Below are positions 1 to 8,251 of a stretch of DNA of 54,250 bases, piece by piece. Under the pieces are notes generated by a model. That model was not told where the DNA came from and did not search any database. It saw nothing but the letters and a program-made list of their open reading frames with translations. The first letter of the stretch is position 1; each line of letters opens with the position of its first letter. Origin of the DNA: Nonomuraea sp. MG754425 (GTDB lineage: Bacteria > Actinomycetota > Actinomycetes > Streptosporangiales > Streptosporangiaceae); assembly GCF_021699195.1 (NCBI RefSeq), contig NZ_SSXE01000045.1:1-54250 (forward strand). Reading direction: 5' to 3'. The position numbers and the translations under genes were made by a program.

Positions 1-686
1 CCCCCGAACCACAACTGCGGCCCGATCGGCTCGCCGGCCTCGACCTTCCCCGGCTCCGCGAGCCGCACCCCGTCGTGGGCCGACAACACGAGGTACCCCT
101 CCTTGGTCACCCTCCCCCTGAGGTTCTCGGCGAGCGTCTTCCGCTGCTCGAACGTCAGCCCCCGGCCCCCGTCGTACATCGCCAGCCGCCACCGCCCGAA
201 CGCGAACAGCAGCACCTGCCCGTAGAAGCCGCTACCGGCCTGACGTGGCCAGAGGGTCACGTTGGGGGCGTAGTTCCTGATCGGCTGCCCGCCACGGGTG
301 ATCTCGATCTCGCCGCCGTAGGGGGCGACGAACTGCCGTAACGCCGACCCGACCCGCCCCGCCCAGTACGGCCGCAGCCCCATCCCGGCGAGCCCGAGTT
401 CGGCCGGATAGCGCACCTCCGCCCGCGCCCCGTGCGGGAACACCACCGAAATGACCTCGTCGTCACCCTTGCGCGTGGCCGGCGCCTTGAGCATGTTGGG
501 CGCGCTGTCGAGCCTGGTCAGCGACCCGAGAGGGGCAGGCGCCGGAGCGGGGGTCTCAGGACTCGGGGACCGGCTGGCGAGCAGGCCGACAACCGGGATC
601 AGCAGCAGCGCCAGAACCACCGCCACGCCGACCCACCGGTGACGGCCGCGCTCGCCCACCTCGATCACGTCGAACCGGTCAGCCAC
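1..686 (-). CDS. Membrane-anchored protein of unknown function, C-terminus cut by window edge
   Basis: The frame is open from a GTG at 686 to the window edge, so the C-terminus is missing. The start is supported by AGGAAC eight bases upstream on the minus strand. The first 17 residues are polar. One hydrophobic segment follows at about residues 18-37 (VGVAVVLALLLIPVVGLLAS), then a Pro/Ala/Ser-rich linker and a soluble extracytoplasmic domain of about 170 visible residues. This layout suggests a single-pass protein with its bulk outside the cell. I recognise no catalytic motif and assign no function. It lies downstream of vapC on the same strand, separated by 47 bp, so it may have its own promoter. 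Confidence 0.7.
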   Translation of the reverse strand, partial: MADRFDVIEVGERGRHRWVGVAVVLALLLIPVVGLLASRSPSPETPAPAPAPLGSLTRLDSAPNMLKAPATRKGDDEVISVVFPHGARAEVRYPAELGLAGMGLRPYWAGRVGSALRQFVAPYGGEIEITRGGQPIRNYAPNVTLWPRQAGSGFYGQVLLFAFGRWRLAMYDGGRGLTFEQRKTLAENLRGRVTKEGYLVLSAHDGVRLAEPGKVEAGEPIGPQLWFG

Positions 687-733
687 GACGTTCCTAGCCG
701 AGTAGTGCCGGCTTGCAGCCCTTACGTTTCAGT

Positions 734-1162
734 TCAATTGAGTGGGGACCGCCAGCGCAAGCCCTCGAACCTGGCGAAATCCTTGTCGCAGGTCACAAAT
801 TCACAACCGTGCTCGATGGCGAGTGCGGCGAGATAGGCGTCGGGGATGAGCTTGCCCGTCGCGCCCGCCGTTCGGCTGAGCCGGGCGAAGATTTCCCAGT
901 GCCGGCCCTCCGCCGCGACCACCGCCGCGTGCGGCTGGTTGCGATAGGTCTCGGCGAAGGTCAGCGCCCGATCGAGCGAGTCAGGGTTCCGGTAGATACG
1001 CCGGTTGGTCACCAGCCGGACGAAACCGTTCACGACGAAATCGCTCACGGCGTAGCTGGAGTCACCGTTGACCATGTCATCTATCACGGCATGGCAGTGC
1101 TTGTGATCAGCCGACTCCTTCCTGAAGGCGTTGACGAGAATGTTGATGTCAGCGAGCAACAC
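734..1162 (-). CDS. vapC: VapC-type PIN-domain toxin (ribonuclease)
   Basis: PIN-domain proteins of this type are Mg-dependent ribonucleases that act as toxins of type II systems. The protein is 142 residues if the second of two adjacent GTG codons is used (first at 1165). The AGGAGG site lies 6 bases before the second and only 3 before the first. The N-terminal motif LLADINILV carries the first metal-binding Asp. Further acidic residues lie in VSDFV and in the C-terminal PDAYLAALAIEHG and TCDKDFARF segments, the usual PIN layout. The gene overlaps the end of the antitoxin gene by 14 bp, which implies translational coupling. The target RNA cannot be read from sequence. Confidence 0.88.
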   Translation of the reverse strand: MLLADINILVNAFRKESADHKHCHAVIDDMVNGDSSYAVSDFVVNGFVRLVTNRRIYRNPDSLDRALTFAETYRNQPHAAVVAAEGRHWEIFARLSRTAGATGKLIPDAYLAALAIEHGCEFVTCDKDFARFEGLRWRSPLN

Positions 1163-1457
1163 CACGAGCCTCCTGTTCTCCGGCAGCGCGGATCTGCTGC
1201 TCGTCGTCGAGGTCGTAGAGGATGTGCTCCAGCTTCTCGCCCGCGTCGAGGCGTTCTTGGGCCCAGGACTGGAACCCGGGCACGGCTGTCGAGGTGACAA
1301 GCTCCACGCGGGGCCGCTCGGCCACCTCGGTGGAGCGGTTGATGAGTTGCCGCAAGGCGTCCTCCATCACTGAGTTGAGACTGCGTCCGTTTCTGGCCGC
1401 GTACGCCTTCGCCTCGTTGAGGAGCGTCTCGTCGATGCGCACAGTAGTCCTCCGCAT
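1149..1457 (-). CDS. vapB: VapB-type ribbon-helix-helix antitoxin
   Basis: The N-terminus MRRTTVRIDETLLNEAKAYA is a ribbon-helix-helix DNA-binding arm, followed by helices containing GRSLNSVMEDALRQLI. The acidic, flexible C-terminal half (DLDDEQQIRAAGEQEA) is what usually wraps the toxin. In this class the antitoxin blocks the toxin active site, and the complex represses its own operon. The product is 102 residues from the ATG at 1457; an ATG at 1481 would add eight residues. I prefer 1457 because the RHH strand normally begins at the start codon. The 1481 ATG also lies inside the palindrome proposed as operator. The toxin gene follows with a 14-bp overlap. Confidence 0.88.
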   Translation of the reverse strand: MRRTTVRIDETLLNEAKAYAARNGRSLNSVMEDALRQLINRSTEVAERPRVELVTSTAVPGFQSWAQERLDAGEKLEHILYDLDDEQQIRAAGEQEARGVAR

Positions 1458-1475
1458 GACTCCAGCGTCCGGCCC

Positions 1476-1491
1476 TGACATAAAAATGTCA
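1476..1491 (-). promoter_or_regulatory. Palindromic operator and -35 candidate of vapBC
   Basis: TGACAT-AAAA-ATGTCA is a perfect inverted repeat of 6-bp arms around 4 bases. On the minus strand it overlaps TTGACA (1492-1487), a consensus -35 hexamer. A weak -10 about 17 bases downstream would start the transcript close to the vapB ATG at 1457. RHH antitoxins typically bind short palindromes at this position, so autoregulation is inferred. Confidence 0.6.
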
Positions 1492-1538
1492 ACACCAGAT
1501 AGTAGTCACGCGATCACAGAATTTGCCCTCACTTTACG

Positions 1539-2969
1539 TCACCAGGAGGCCACATTGAGCTTCCCATCACTGGACAACGCCACCTCCACCCCCACCAGCT
1601 CCCGCTCCTCGGCCTCCGTCAGCAGCCCGGCGTCCGTCACCACCGCGTAGGCCCGCCCTCCGGGCACGTCCACGACGAGAAAGCCCTTCTCGGCCGACCC
1701 CTCCCGCCCGTGCGCCACCGTGTACCCGGCCACCGTCCCGGCACCTTCGCAGGCCGCCACGATCGGCACCTCCTGGGCCACGTGCACCGGGGCCGCGTCC
1801 CCGAGCCATCCGCCCGGCTCGCTCGACCACACCGCGTAGGTGTGCTTGGTCAGGTGCATGCCGACCCCGGTCACCAGACCGTGCCCCGACTGCGCCCGCA
1901 GCAGCCCGGCCATCGTCGCGGTCGAGTGCAGCACGTAGTCGCTGGCCGGCCCGCCCGCGTACGGCAGCCCGCCGGTGACGGTCAGCCCGCGCGGGTCGAG
2001 CGGGTCGAGCCCGATCGCGTCGCACGCCTGCCGGAGCGCGATCGCGAAGCAACTGTAGAGGTCCAGGGCGTTCATGTCGGCGAGGGTCAGCCCGGCCCGG
2101 CCGAAGGCGGCCTTCGCGGCGGCGGCGACGGCGGGCGAGGAGCCGAGCGCGGGCCGGGCCGCGACCTCCCAGGTGTCCTCCGCGTACGCCCATCCGCGCA
2201 GGTAGATCCGCTGGTCCCGAGGCACCCCCAGCCGATCGGCCAGCCCTGATGAGGCCAGGACGACGGCCGCCGCCTGGTCCACCTCCAGCACCGCCACCGT
2301 GTCCCTGGTGTACGGCCAGCCGACGAAGCGGTCGCCGAGCTCGTCGGGTGCGCGGACGGTGCGGCGCCAGGCGTACGGGTTCGCGGCGGCCACCTCGGTC
2401 ATCGGCGCCATGATCCGGGCCCGCTCGCGCATCTCCTCCTCGATCGTGAGCCCGGCCGCCGCCCGCCGCGCGGTCTCCATGATCGGATAGGTGTGCACCG
2501 GCAGGAACAGCCCGTGCGCGAGCGCGGCCGGGTGCGGGGGCCGCTCCCATCCGTACGGGGGCTTGGGGTCGGCGGCGTGACTCCACGGGACGTGCTCGCC
2601 CGCCTTCCGGTACGCCCGGCGCGTGGCCAGCGCCTCGGCGCCCGTGACGAGGGCGGAGTCGATCTCACCTGCCGCGATCGCTCCCGCCGCGGCCCCGATG
2701 AGCTGCTGCGGGACCGTACCGCCGACCTTGGAGTAGGCCCGGTGCCGCGGCGTCGCGCCGAGGCGTTCGGCGAGGCGGCCGACCGGCGAGTCGTACTGCC
2801 AGGAGTCGGTCCAGACGATCTGGACGGAGTCGAGCCGCTCCACGGGCAGCCGCGCGTCGGCGGCGGCCTCGCGCGCCACCGACTCCCACAGATCGAGCGG
2901 TTCGGGACCGGGCTGCGCACGAATGGTGCGCTGCGCGATGCCGATGAGGCAGGGGGTGCGAGGGTCCAT
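1539..2969 (-). CDS. Thiolase-fold acetyl-CoA acetyltransferase-like protein
   Basis: The 476-residue protein has the two-half thiolase fold seen in SCP2-thiolase-like proteins of actinomycetes, which are linked to acyl-CoA or sterol degradation. Visible family segments include LIGIAQRT near the N-terminus, NALDLYSCFAIALRQAC, the glycine-rich VTGGLPYAGGP and the late GVGMHLTKHTYAVW. The classical thiolase nucleophile motif (Cys-x-Ser-Gly near residue 90) is not present; that region reads VGGTVPQQLIGAAAGAI. True thiolysis is therefore uncertain and a non-classical or structural role is possible. The start at 2969 (MDPRTPCLIG) is chosen because the family begins there; an in-frame ATG at 2990 adds seven atypical residues. 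No strong ribosome site is visible. The gene stands alone and its substrate is unknown. Confidence 0.75.
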   Translation of the reverse strand: MDPRTPCLIGIAQRTIRAQPGPEPLDLWESVAREAAADARLPVERLDSVQIVWTDSWQYDSPVGRLAERLGATPRHRAYSKVGGTVPQQLIGAAAGAIAAGEIDSALVTGAEALATRRAYRKAGEHVPWSHAADPKPPYGWERPPHPAALAHGLFLPVHTYPIMETARRAAAGLTIEEEMRERARIMAPMTEVAAANPYAWRRTVRAPDELGDRFVGWPYTRDTVAVLEVDQAAAVVLASSGLADRLGVPRDQRIYLRGWAYAEDTWEVAARPALGSSPAVAAAAKAAFGRAGLTLADMNALDLYSCFAIALRQACDAIGLDPLDPRGLTVTGGLPYAGGPASDYVLHSTATMAGLLRAQSGHGLVTGVGMHLTKHTYAVWSSEPGGWLGDAAPVHVAQEVPIVAACEGAGTVAGYTVAHGREGSAEKGFLVVDVPGGRAYAVVTDAGLLTEAEERELVGVEVALSSDGKLNVASW

Positions 2970-3252
2970 GCGCCAAGTCAACCAGAACATCGCTCGGTTG
3001 ATAAGGAGTGGCGTCTGATAATTGACGTTACCGCTGTGGCCAGAGAAATTAAATCACGGCCTCCACCTGCGGAGATGCCAATTTCGAATACATGCGGTTT
3101 TGCTCTCTCTATAACGGAACGGAACCGGCTCATGCTTTTTCTGGTCGATTCCTGGCCGCCGGATCGAACCCTTCATTAACGTTCCGAGCGTTTTCCTGGC
3201 CCACCGGGGCGCAGTCCCCCGCTCTGGGCCGCCGAAAGCCGAGAGGAGCTCC

Positions 3253-4401
3253 ATGAATTCCCGAGCAAGGCGCATCGCGATCCCCCTCGCCGGCCTCCTG
3301 GCCATCGGGCTGGCGGCGGGAACGGTCAGCGTCGCCACGGCCGACGCCAAGGTCACGCCGGCCGCGACCGCACCCTCAGACGTCTTCTCCAAGGACTCGG
3401 CGACCCCCGCCGAGCAGGCGATCCAGTTCTGGACGCCCGACCGCGTCAAGCTGGCCACCGACTACGACGACGGCCTCGACCTGTCCACCAAGGGCGTCAA
3501 GAGCTCGAAGGGCGGCAACGACGCCCCCGACGGGCCCGCCGGGTCCGTCCCGCCGATCGGCGCGGAGAAGAAGTCGTCCAAGAAGAGCAAGCAGGTCAAC
3601 CTGCCGAACACGGTCGGCCGTGTCTTCTTCACGCTGCCGAAGGCCGACCCGCGTGACCCGAGGAACTGGCGCTACTGCTCGGCCAGTTCCGTGCAGGGCA
3701 AGTACCGCAACCTCGTGGCGACCTCCGCCCACTGCGTCTACGACACGAAGAAGAACACCTTCTACGACAACTGGATCTTCATCCCGTCGTACTGGGACGG
3801 TGACAGGGTCTGGAACGGCAAGGCCCCGTACGGCATCTACGCGGCCAAGACGTTCAACGCCCACGACGACTTCGTGGTGAAGGAGGACTACGACTTCGAC
3901 TACGCGTTCGTCAACGTCTTCAACGGCATCAAGGTCAACTGGGAGAAGGTCAACGGCCGCTGGCAGCAGACGGTGAAGAACGTCGGCCGGCTCGGCGACA
4001 ACGTCGGCGGCCAGGGCTTCGCCTGGAACCGGAGCACGAAGCTGAACGTGTTCTCGTTCGGTTACCCCGCCGGTGAGCACCCCGACGGCGACAAGCCGTT
4101 CACCGGCCGCACGATGAAGTACTGCTACGGCAAGACCAAGGCGATGCCCGAGGCCAGGAAGTACAACCTCCAGGAGCACGTCGGCTTCACGTGCTCCTTC
4201 ACCGCCGGCGCGAGCGGCGGCCCGTTCCTCTACAACTACAAGAGCGCGTCGCGCACCGGCTACCTGGTCGGCGTCAACAGCGTCGCGTGGGACACCGACG
4301 GCAACGACCGCTACGACCACATCTCGTCGCCGTACTTCAACACCGACACCTACAACGTCTACAAGGCCGCCGCCAACCGCTGGACCGGCAACTGGCGGTG
4401 A
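3253..4401 (+). CDS. Secreted trypsin-fold serine protease, paralogue 1 (intact triad)
   Basis: This is the first of six tandem paralogues. It is 382 residues with a Sec signal peptide (RRIAIPLAGLLAIGLAAGTV, cleavage near residue 30) and AGAGGAG four bases before the ATG. A pro-region of about 85 residues includes the family motif AIQFWTPDRVK. The protease domain follows, beginning near VNLPNTVGRVFF. The triad is intact: His160 in ATSAHCVYD, Asp216 in DYDFDYAFV and Ser321 in GASGGPF. Cys142 and Cys161 could form the disulfide next to the catalytic His. The fold resembles V8/glutamyl-endopeptidase-type trypsin-like peptidases; the cleavage preference cannot be read. The family hallmark GRLGDNVGGQGFAWN lies between Asp and Ser. 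A hairpin terminator follows, so it is probably monocistronic. Confidence 0.9.
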   Translation: MNSRARRIAIPLAGLLAIGLAAGTVSVATADAKVTPAATAPSDVFSKDSATPAEQAIQFWTPDRVKLATDYDDGLDLSTKGVKSSKGGNDAPDGPAGSVPPIGAEKKSSKKSKQVNLPNTVGRVFFTLPKADPRDPRNWRYCSASSVQGKYRNLVATSAHCVYDTKKNTFYDNWIFIPSYWDGDRVWNGKAPYGIYAAKTFNAHDDFVVKEDYDFDYAFVNVFNGIKVNWEKVNGRWQQTVKNVGRLGDNVGGQGFAWNRSTKLNVFSFGYPAGEHPDGDKPFTGRTMKYCYGKTKAMPEARKYNLQEHVGFTCSFTAGASGGPFLYNYKSASRTGYLVGVNSVAWDTDGNDRYDHISSPYFNTDTYNVYKAAANRWTGNWR

Positions 4402-4415
4402 TCATCAGGCACCCG

Positions 4416-4443
4416 GGCCCCGGTTCCCCAGGGAGCCGGGGCC
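4416..4443 (+). terminator. Terminator after protease paralogue 1
   Basis: GGCCCCGG-T-TCCC pairs with GGGA-G-CCGGGGCC around a 2-base loop, 14 bases after the stop codon. There is no long T tract, as is common in actinomycete terminators. Confidence 0.75.
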
Positions 4444-4738
4444 ATCCCCTGAGCGGAATGCGCGCCGCCGCCCTGGGTGGCGTGCGCCACTGCTCCCGCG
4501 TCGAATACGACCGCGAATGGGCGTGAATTCGGTACGCGCCGATGCTCCGAGAACCAGCCCCTGACCTGCGGCGACAACGCGAACTAATGATCATTTACCG
4601 GTATCGGGAGCGTTCCGCTGACGGCATCCTTATAGTTCACGATGCACGCTTGATCAGGTAACGAATCTCTATCCAAGCTGCAATACCGTCTGTACATCTG
4701 GAAAAATCCACCCTTACGACCCCAAAGAAAGGCATTTC
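4444..4738. other. Intergenic region upstream of paralogue 2
   Basis: About 295 bp without a convincing gene and more AT-rich than its surroundings near 4590-4735. It ends with AAAGG nine bases before the ATG at 4739, a weak ribosome site. It must contain the promoter of paralogue 2. I found no Crp-like box and no copy of the leader that precedes paralogues 3-5. Confidence 0.5.
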
Positions 4739-5848
4739 ATGATCCCCCGCGTCAGGCGCGTCGCCGCCGCTGCCCTCGGCAGCGCGCTGCTGATGCTGCC
4801 TGCCCTCACGGGGATCGCCGAAGCGACATCGGCCGCCGCGCCGCCCAGCAAGGTGTACGCCGTCCCGCTGGCCAGGACCCTCACGGACGTCAAGCGCGTC
4901 GCCGACTACTGGAAGCCCGACCGCCTGCAGAAGACCGACCTGTCCACCCCCGCCACGCCCGGCACCGGCTCCGGCTCCTCGACGAGCTCGTCAGGCGCCG
5001 CCGCGGGCCCCGCCGCACCCGTGGCCGCGATCAAGAAGGCGACCGCCGCGGCGAGCGTCGAGCCCGCGCTGCCGCACAAGGGCACCGCCGCCAAGACGAT
5101 GGGCAAGGTCTTCTTCCGGTTCGGGGACAAGGAGTACTGGTGCTCCGCCAGCGCGATCGCGGCCAGGAACCGCAGCGTGGTGGCCACGGCCGGGCACTGC
5201 GCGTTCGACTCGCGCACGGCCAAGCCCGCCGACTACTGGATCTTCGTCCCCAACCCCGTCCCCAACGGCGGCGCGCCCGACGGCATCTACGTGGGCGCCT
5301 CGATCAGCCTGCACGAGGACTGGTCGGGCAAGGGTGACTACGACTTCGACTACGCGTTCGTCACCGTGCACCGCGGCTTCACCTGGGTCGCCAAGGACGG
5401 CGCGTACGTCATGCAGGACATCGGCCGGCTCCAGGACAACGTGGGCGGGCTCGGGCTCGAACTGAACAAGAAGCCCGGCACCTACGCCGTGACCGCGTTC
5501 GGCTACCCGGCGGGCCAGCAGCCCGACGGGTCGCACCCGTACGACGGCAAGAAGCTGTTCCAGTGCATCGCCGGCGCCACCCGCTACACCGTCGCCCCCG
5601 GCCGCGACCTGCAGAAGGGCGTGGAGCTGCAGCCGTGCGACTTCAGCCCGGGGGCCAGCGGCGGCCCGTGGGCGATCGGCTGGGACGACACCCGCAGGCT
5701 CGGCAGCCTGGCCGGGGTCAACAGCCTGACCTGGAACCGGGACGCCAAGGGCCGCTACGACTCGGTCTCGTCCCCGTACTTCGACACCGGTACCGGCGAG
5801 GTCTACCGGCGCGCCGCGTCGCTCAGCACGCTCTCAAATGTGACCTAA
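4739..5848 (+). CDS. Secreted trypsin-fold serine protease, paralogue 2 (intact triad)
   Basis: The product is 369 residues, with a signal peptide (RRVAAAALGSALLMLPALTG, cleavage near residues 28-34) and a pro-region containing a Ser/Gly/Ala-rich linker at about residues 75-95. The protease domain begins near TMGKVFFRFGDKEYWCSAS. The triad is intact: His153 in ATAGHCAFD, Asp204 in DYDFDYAFV and Ser307 in GASGGPW. This copy is the most divergent of the six; the family motif reads IGRLQDNVGGLGLELN. It should be an exported, autoprocessed endopeptidase like paralogue 1, with unknown substrates. Its last codons overlap a Crp-like box that belongs to the next gene, and no clear hairpin terminator separates it from paralogue 3. 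Confidence 0.9.
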   Translation: MIPRVRRVAAAALGSALLMLPALTGIAEATSAAAPPSKVYAVPLARTLTDVKRVADYWKPDRLQKTDLSTPATPGTGSGSSTSSSGAAAGPAAPVAAIKKATAAASVEPALPHKGTAAKTMGKVFFRFGDKEYWCSASAIAARNRSVVATAGHCAFDSRTAKPADYWIFVPNPVPNGGAPDGIYVGASISLHEDWSGKGDYDFDYAFVTVHRGFTWVAKDGAYVMQDIGRLQDNVGGLGLELNKKPGTYAVTAFGYPAGQQPDGSHPYDGKKLFQCIAGATRYTVAPGRDLQKGVELQPCDFSPGASGGPWAIGWDDTRRLGSLAGVNSLTWNRDAKGRYDSVSSPYFDTGTGEVYRRAASLSTLSNVT

Positions 5849-5854
5849 GTCATA
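5839..5854 (+). promoter_or_regulatory. Crp-like box upstream of paralogue 3
   Basis: TGTGACCTAAGTCATA matches the actinobacterial Crp/Fnr consensus TGTGA-N6-TCACA with one mismatch in the right arm. It overlaps the stop codon of paralogue 2 and lies about 190 bp before the TTG start of paralogue 3. It shares the inner AGTCA with the box at 7968. Confidence 0.5.
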
Positions 5855-6045
5855 GCAACCAAGCGATCACTTCAGGTGATCAGCGGCTTCTTCATCTCGG
5901 TAAGGTCACGACACGCCTCGAAACGGCGACAAGATCTACCAAGATTTAACACGATCAACGTATAAACCTGTAGGTTCCGGGCTGTCCGTTTGCTGAGTTC
6001 TGGGGGTGCATGAGGCGCCTCATGTCAGCGCAACCTGGAGTTACC

Positions 6046-7209
6046 TTGAAGCGAATCCTTCTTCCCGCCGGTACCGCCCTCCTGGCAACCGGCCTGCTCG
6101 CCGCCGGTCTGTCCGGGACGGCGCAGGCCGACGGCGACGTCGCCCACGACCCGATGGCCCGCAACACCTCCGCCGCCGCGTCCGTCGCCTCCTTCTGGCT
6201 GGCCTCGAACGGCGCCGCGCTCCGGTCCGCGACCCAGTACACGTGGGACTCGAAAGAAGTTCGGAAGGTCGTCTCCAAGGGCGGCTACAGCCCTGACGGC
6301 AGCCCCGGCACTACCGCGCCGACCGGTGCGTCGAAGCCCATCGGCAGCGCCCAGAACGTCAACCTCCCGAAGACCGTCGGCAAGGTGTTCTTCGTCGACG
6401 GCAGCGGCAAGTTCCGCTGGTGTTCGGGCACCTCCATCCAGTCGAACTACCGCAACCTGGTCTCCACCGCCGGCCACTGCGTGTACGACACCGACAGCAA
6501 CTCGGCCACCCTGGACAAGTGGGTCTTCGTGCCCGGCTACTACCAGGGCCGCGCCCCCTGGGGCATCTACGTGGGCAAGCAGGCCTTCACCCACTACGAC
6601 TTCGACGTCTACGAGGACTACGACCGCGACTACGCGTTCGTCACCGTCTACAACGGCATCCTGGCCAACGGCGTCAAGCAGGTGGACCGCAAGGACTTCG
6701 AGCGCTTCACCGGGCCGAAGCGCTCGTGGGGCGGTCGCTACTACATCCTGCTGTCCAAGGACGCCGGCCGCCTCGGCGACGTCGTCGGCGGCCAGGGCTT
6801 CGCCTGGAACCAGGCGTCCGGCAAGACCGTGCGCACCTTCGGTTACCCGGCGGCCGGGCACCCCGACGGCAACAAGCCGTACAGCGGCGTGACGCCGAAG
6901 CACTGCTACGGCAAGACCACGCCCAAGGCGGTCGGAGCCCCCTGGCTCAAGATCGAGGAGCACATCGGCCTCAAGTGCGCCGTGACCCCGGGCTACGACG
7001 GCGGCCCGTGGCTGCTGAACTACAACAACGGCAAGCGCCTCGGCTACGTGAACGGTGTCACCAGCACCTTCGCCGACCAGGACGCCAACGACCGGATCGA
7101 CCACATCACCTCGCCGTACTTCGACGGTGAGACCGCCGCTGTGTACAACGCGGCCAAGAACGTGTGGTCCGGCAAGATCGTGGGCCCGAACGGCGAGCTG
7201 TACAAGTAA
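6046..7209 (+). CDS. Secreted trypsin-fold pseudoprotease, paralogue 3 (Ser replaced by Asp)
   Basis: The 387-residue product starts at TTG 6046. GGAG lies five bases upstream, and the signal peptide MKRILLPAGTALLATGLLAA begins exactly there, as in paralogues 4 and 5. An in-frame ATG at 6010 would put twelve polar residues ahead of it. His144 (STAGHCVYD) and Asp195 (YDRDYAFV) are kept, but the nucleophile motif reads TPGYDGGPW, with Asp318 where serine is required. Classical serine-protease activity is therefore not expected. The position after the Asp strand holds only a short loop (VDRKDFERF), with no large insert. The C-terminal tail KIVGPNGELYK is shared almost exactly with paralogue 6. 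A hairpin terminator follows. Possible roles are inhibitor, binder, scaffold or another chemistry; none is shown by sequence. Confidence 0.87.
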   Translation: MKRILLPAGTALLATGLLAAGLSGTAQADGDVAHDPMARNTSAAASVASFWLASNGAALRSATQYTWDSKEVRKVVSKGGYSPDGSPGTTAPTGASKPIGSAQNVNLPKTVGKVFFVDGSGKFRWCSGTSIQSNYRNLVSTAGHCVYDTDSNSATLDKWVFVPGYYQGRAPWGIYVGKQAFTHYDFDVYEDYDRDYAFVTVYNGILANGVKQVDRKDFERFTGPKRSWGGRYYILLSKDAGRLGDVVGGQGFAWNQASGKTVRTFGYPAAGHPDGNKPYSGVTPKHCYGKTTPKAVGAPWLKIEEHIGLKCAVTPGYDGGPWLLNYNNGKRLGYVNGVTSTFADQDANDRIDHITSPYFDGETAAVYNAAKNVWSGKIVGPNGELYK

Positions 7210-7233
7210 CCCCCTGGCTCCATCAGGGGATTG

Positions 7234-7262
7234 GCGAGGGTCTCGGCACACGAGGCCCTCGC
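7234..7262 (+). terminator. Terminator after paralogue 3
   Basis: GCGAGGG-T-CTCG pairs with CGAG-G-CCCTCGC around GCACA, starting 25 bases after the stop and followed by a T-rich TTCGTCGTTTCC. Confidence 0.75.
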
Positions 7263-7348
7263 TTCGTCGTTTCCGGGGTCGCGAGCCCGTCATGGAGATC
7301 TTTCTTGGTTCAACTGACAGACAGTGTTGACCTTGTCACGATGGGCGC

Positions 7349-7798
7349 ATGCGTCGTGATGATCTGACGGACGCCGAGTGGGAACGGGTGGCTTCCCTGC
7401 TCCCCCAGGACGGCGTCCACGCCGACCGGACGACAGACGACCGCACCGTGATCGACGGTCTGCTCCACCAGGCCCGCACCGGCGTCCGCTGGCGCCATCT
7501 CCCCGATCGATACGGCTGCTAGGTCACCCTCTACAAACGCCACCGCCGCTGGCTGGCGGACGGCACCTGGCACCGCCTCACCCTCGCCCTCCGCACCACC
7601 GACGACGACACCCGCGACGACACCGCCCGAGACGGCTCCGGCGACCGCCGCGCCGCCCCGGCTCCCCTCGACCTCATCCGCACCCACCACACCGGCTCGC
7701 CCGGCCTCCCACCGCCGCGCGCACCCGTCAAGGACTCAGCGGTGCTGGCCGGTCTCCAGGCCCTCCTGGGCGGCACCGCCCGGCCGAGAGGGCACTGA
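7349..7798 (+). pseudogene. IS5-type transposase N-terminal remnant with in-frame TAG
   Basis: A frame from ATG 7349 reads RRDDLTDAEWERVASLLP, then a stretch ending RTGVRWRHLPDRYG. This is the DUF4096-like N-terminal domain of IS5-family transposases. At 7520-7522 a TAG falls where the family has Trp (YGPWQTVYKR-type motif). After it the frame continues as VTLYKRHRRWLADGTWHRL, again family-like, then turns into Arg/Thr/Asp-rich sequence with no DDE catalytic core, ending at TGA 7798. The element is therefore both interrupted and truncated. No terminal inverted repeats or target duplications were recognised. It splits the protease array between paralogues 3 and 4. Read-through or a domesticated short product is possible but unsupported. 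Confidence 0.75.
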
Positions 7799-7823
7799 AC
7801 GCCGATCCCCGCACCGCACCCCC

Positions 7824-7850
7824 GGCCCGCCGACCTCGTATCGGCGGGCC
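7824..7850 (+). terminator. Hairpin terminator after the transposase remnant
   Basis: GGCCCGCCGA and TCGGCGGGCC are perfect 10-bp arms around a 7-base loop, followed by GTTCTC. It shields the downstream paralogue 4 promoter region from read-through. The stretch from 7851 to 8178 holds only the Crp-like box; no gene is apparent. Confidence 0.75.
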
Positions 7851-7967
7851 GTTCTCATGTCGCCGAAACCCCGCCGGGGACGGGTCTCCGGCCGCTCCCG
7901 ACCCGAACCTGAAGATCACCTGTGAGAAACCGGCCAACTTAGACGGGGCAGGTTCCGATCTGGTTCC

Positions 7968-7983
7968 TGTGATCTGAGTCACG
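7968..7983 (+). promoter_or_regulatory. Crp-like box upstream of paralogue 4
   Basis: TGTGATCTGAGTCACG matches TGTGA-N6-TCACA except for the last base, and matches GTG-N6-GNCAC exactly. It lies about 200 bp before the candidate -10 at 8179. An almost identical box sits at a similar distance before paralogue 5. Confidence 0.55.
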
Positions 7984-8178
7984 TTTTGCCGACTACCGTA
8001 TGTGGCAAGGGTCTAACGGCACTTTCGTCCCAGCAGTAACAACCCCTCCATACCCTGCGAAAACGAGATGCGGCGATCACAGGGCGCGAAGATCTCTGAC
8101 AGATAACGGAAAGGTCACGGCGGTTGGGGTTCCCGCCGGATCCGCCAAAGCGGGTTCCACCTGCGGAGATCACCACGC

Positions 8179-8217
8179 TATGTTCCTTGCTATCCCTTTA
8201 CTGACGCATGGGACGCA
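8179..8217 (+). promoter_or_regulatory. Conserved -10/leader element of paralogue 4
   Basis: A 39-bp block beginning TATGTTCCTTGCTATCCC is identical at 38 of 39 positions to the block at 10220-10258. A more diverged version (TAGGTTCCGGGCTGTCC) begins at 5971 before paralogue 3. TATGTT is a plausible -10 hexamer, which makes the rest a conserved 5' leader. An ATG inside the block is out of frame here and in frame before paralogue 5, so the conservation is not for protein coding. Confidence 0.5.
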
Positions 8218-8251
8218 GTTGCGACCCACGACAGAGCAAGGAGCAGTTCCC

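Noticed and set aside
3376..4320. Long minus-strand frames opposite the protease genes
   Set aside because: Val/Asp/Arg/Gly-rich antisense shadows of GC-biased coding DNA. The same effect appears opposite every paralogue.
8000..8251. N-terminal extension of paralogue 4 to an ATG at 8000
   Set aside because: It would place 84 unrelated residues before a complete signal peptide and would cover the conserved promoter/leader block.
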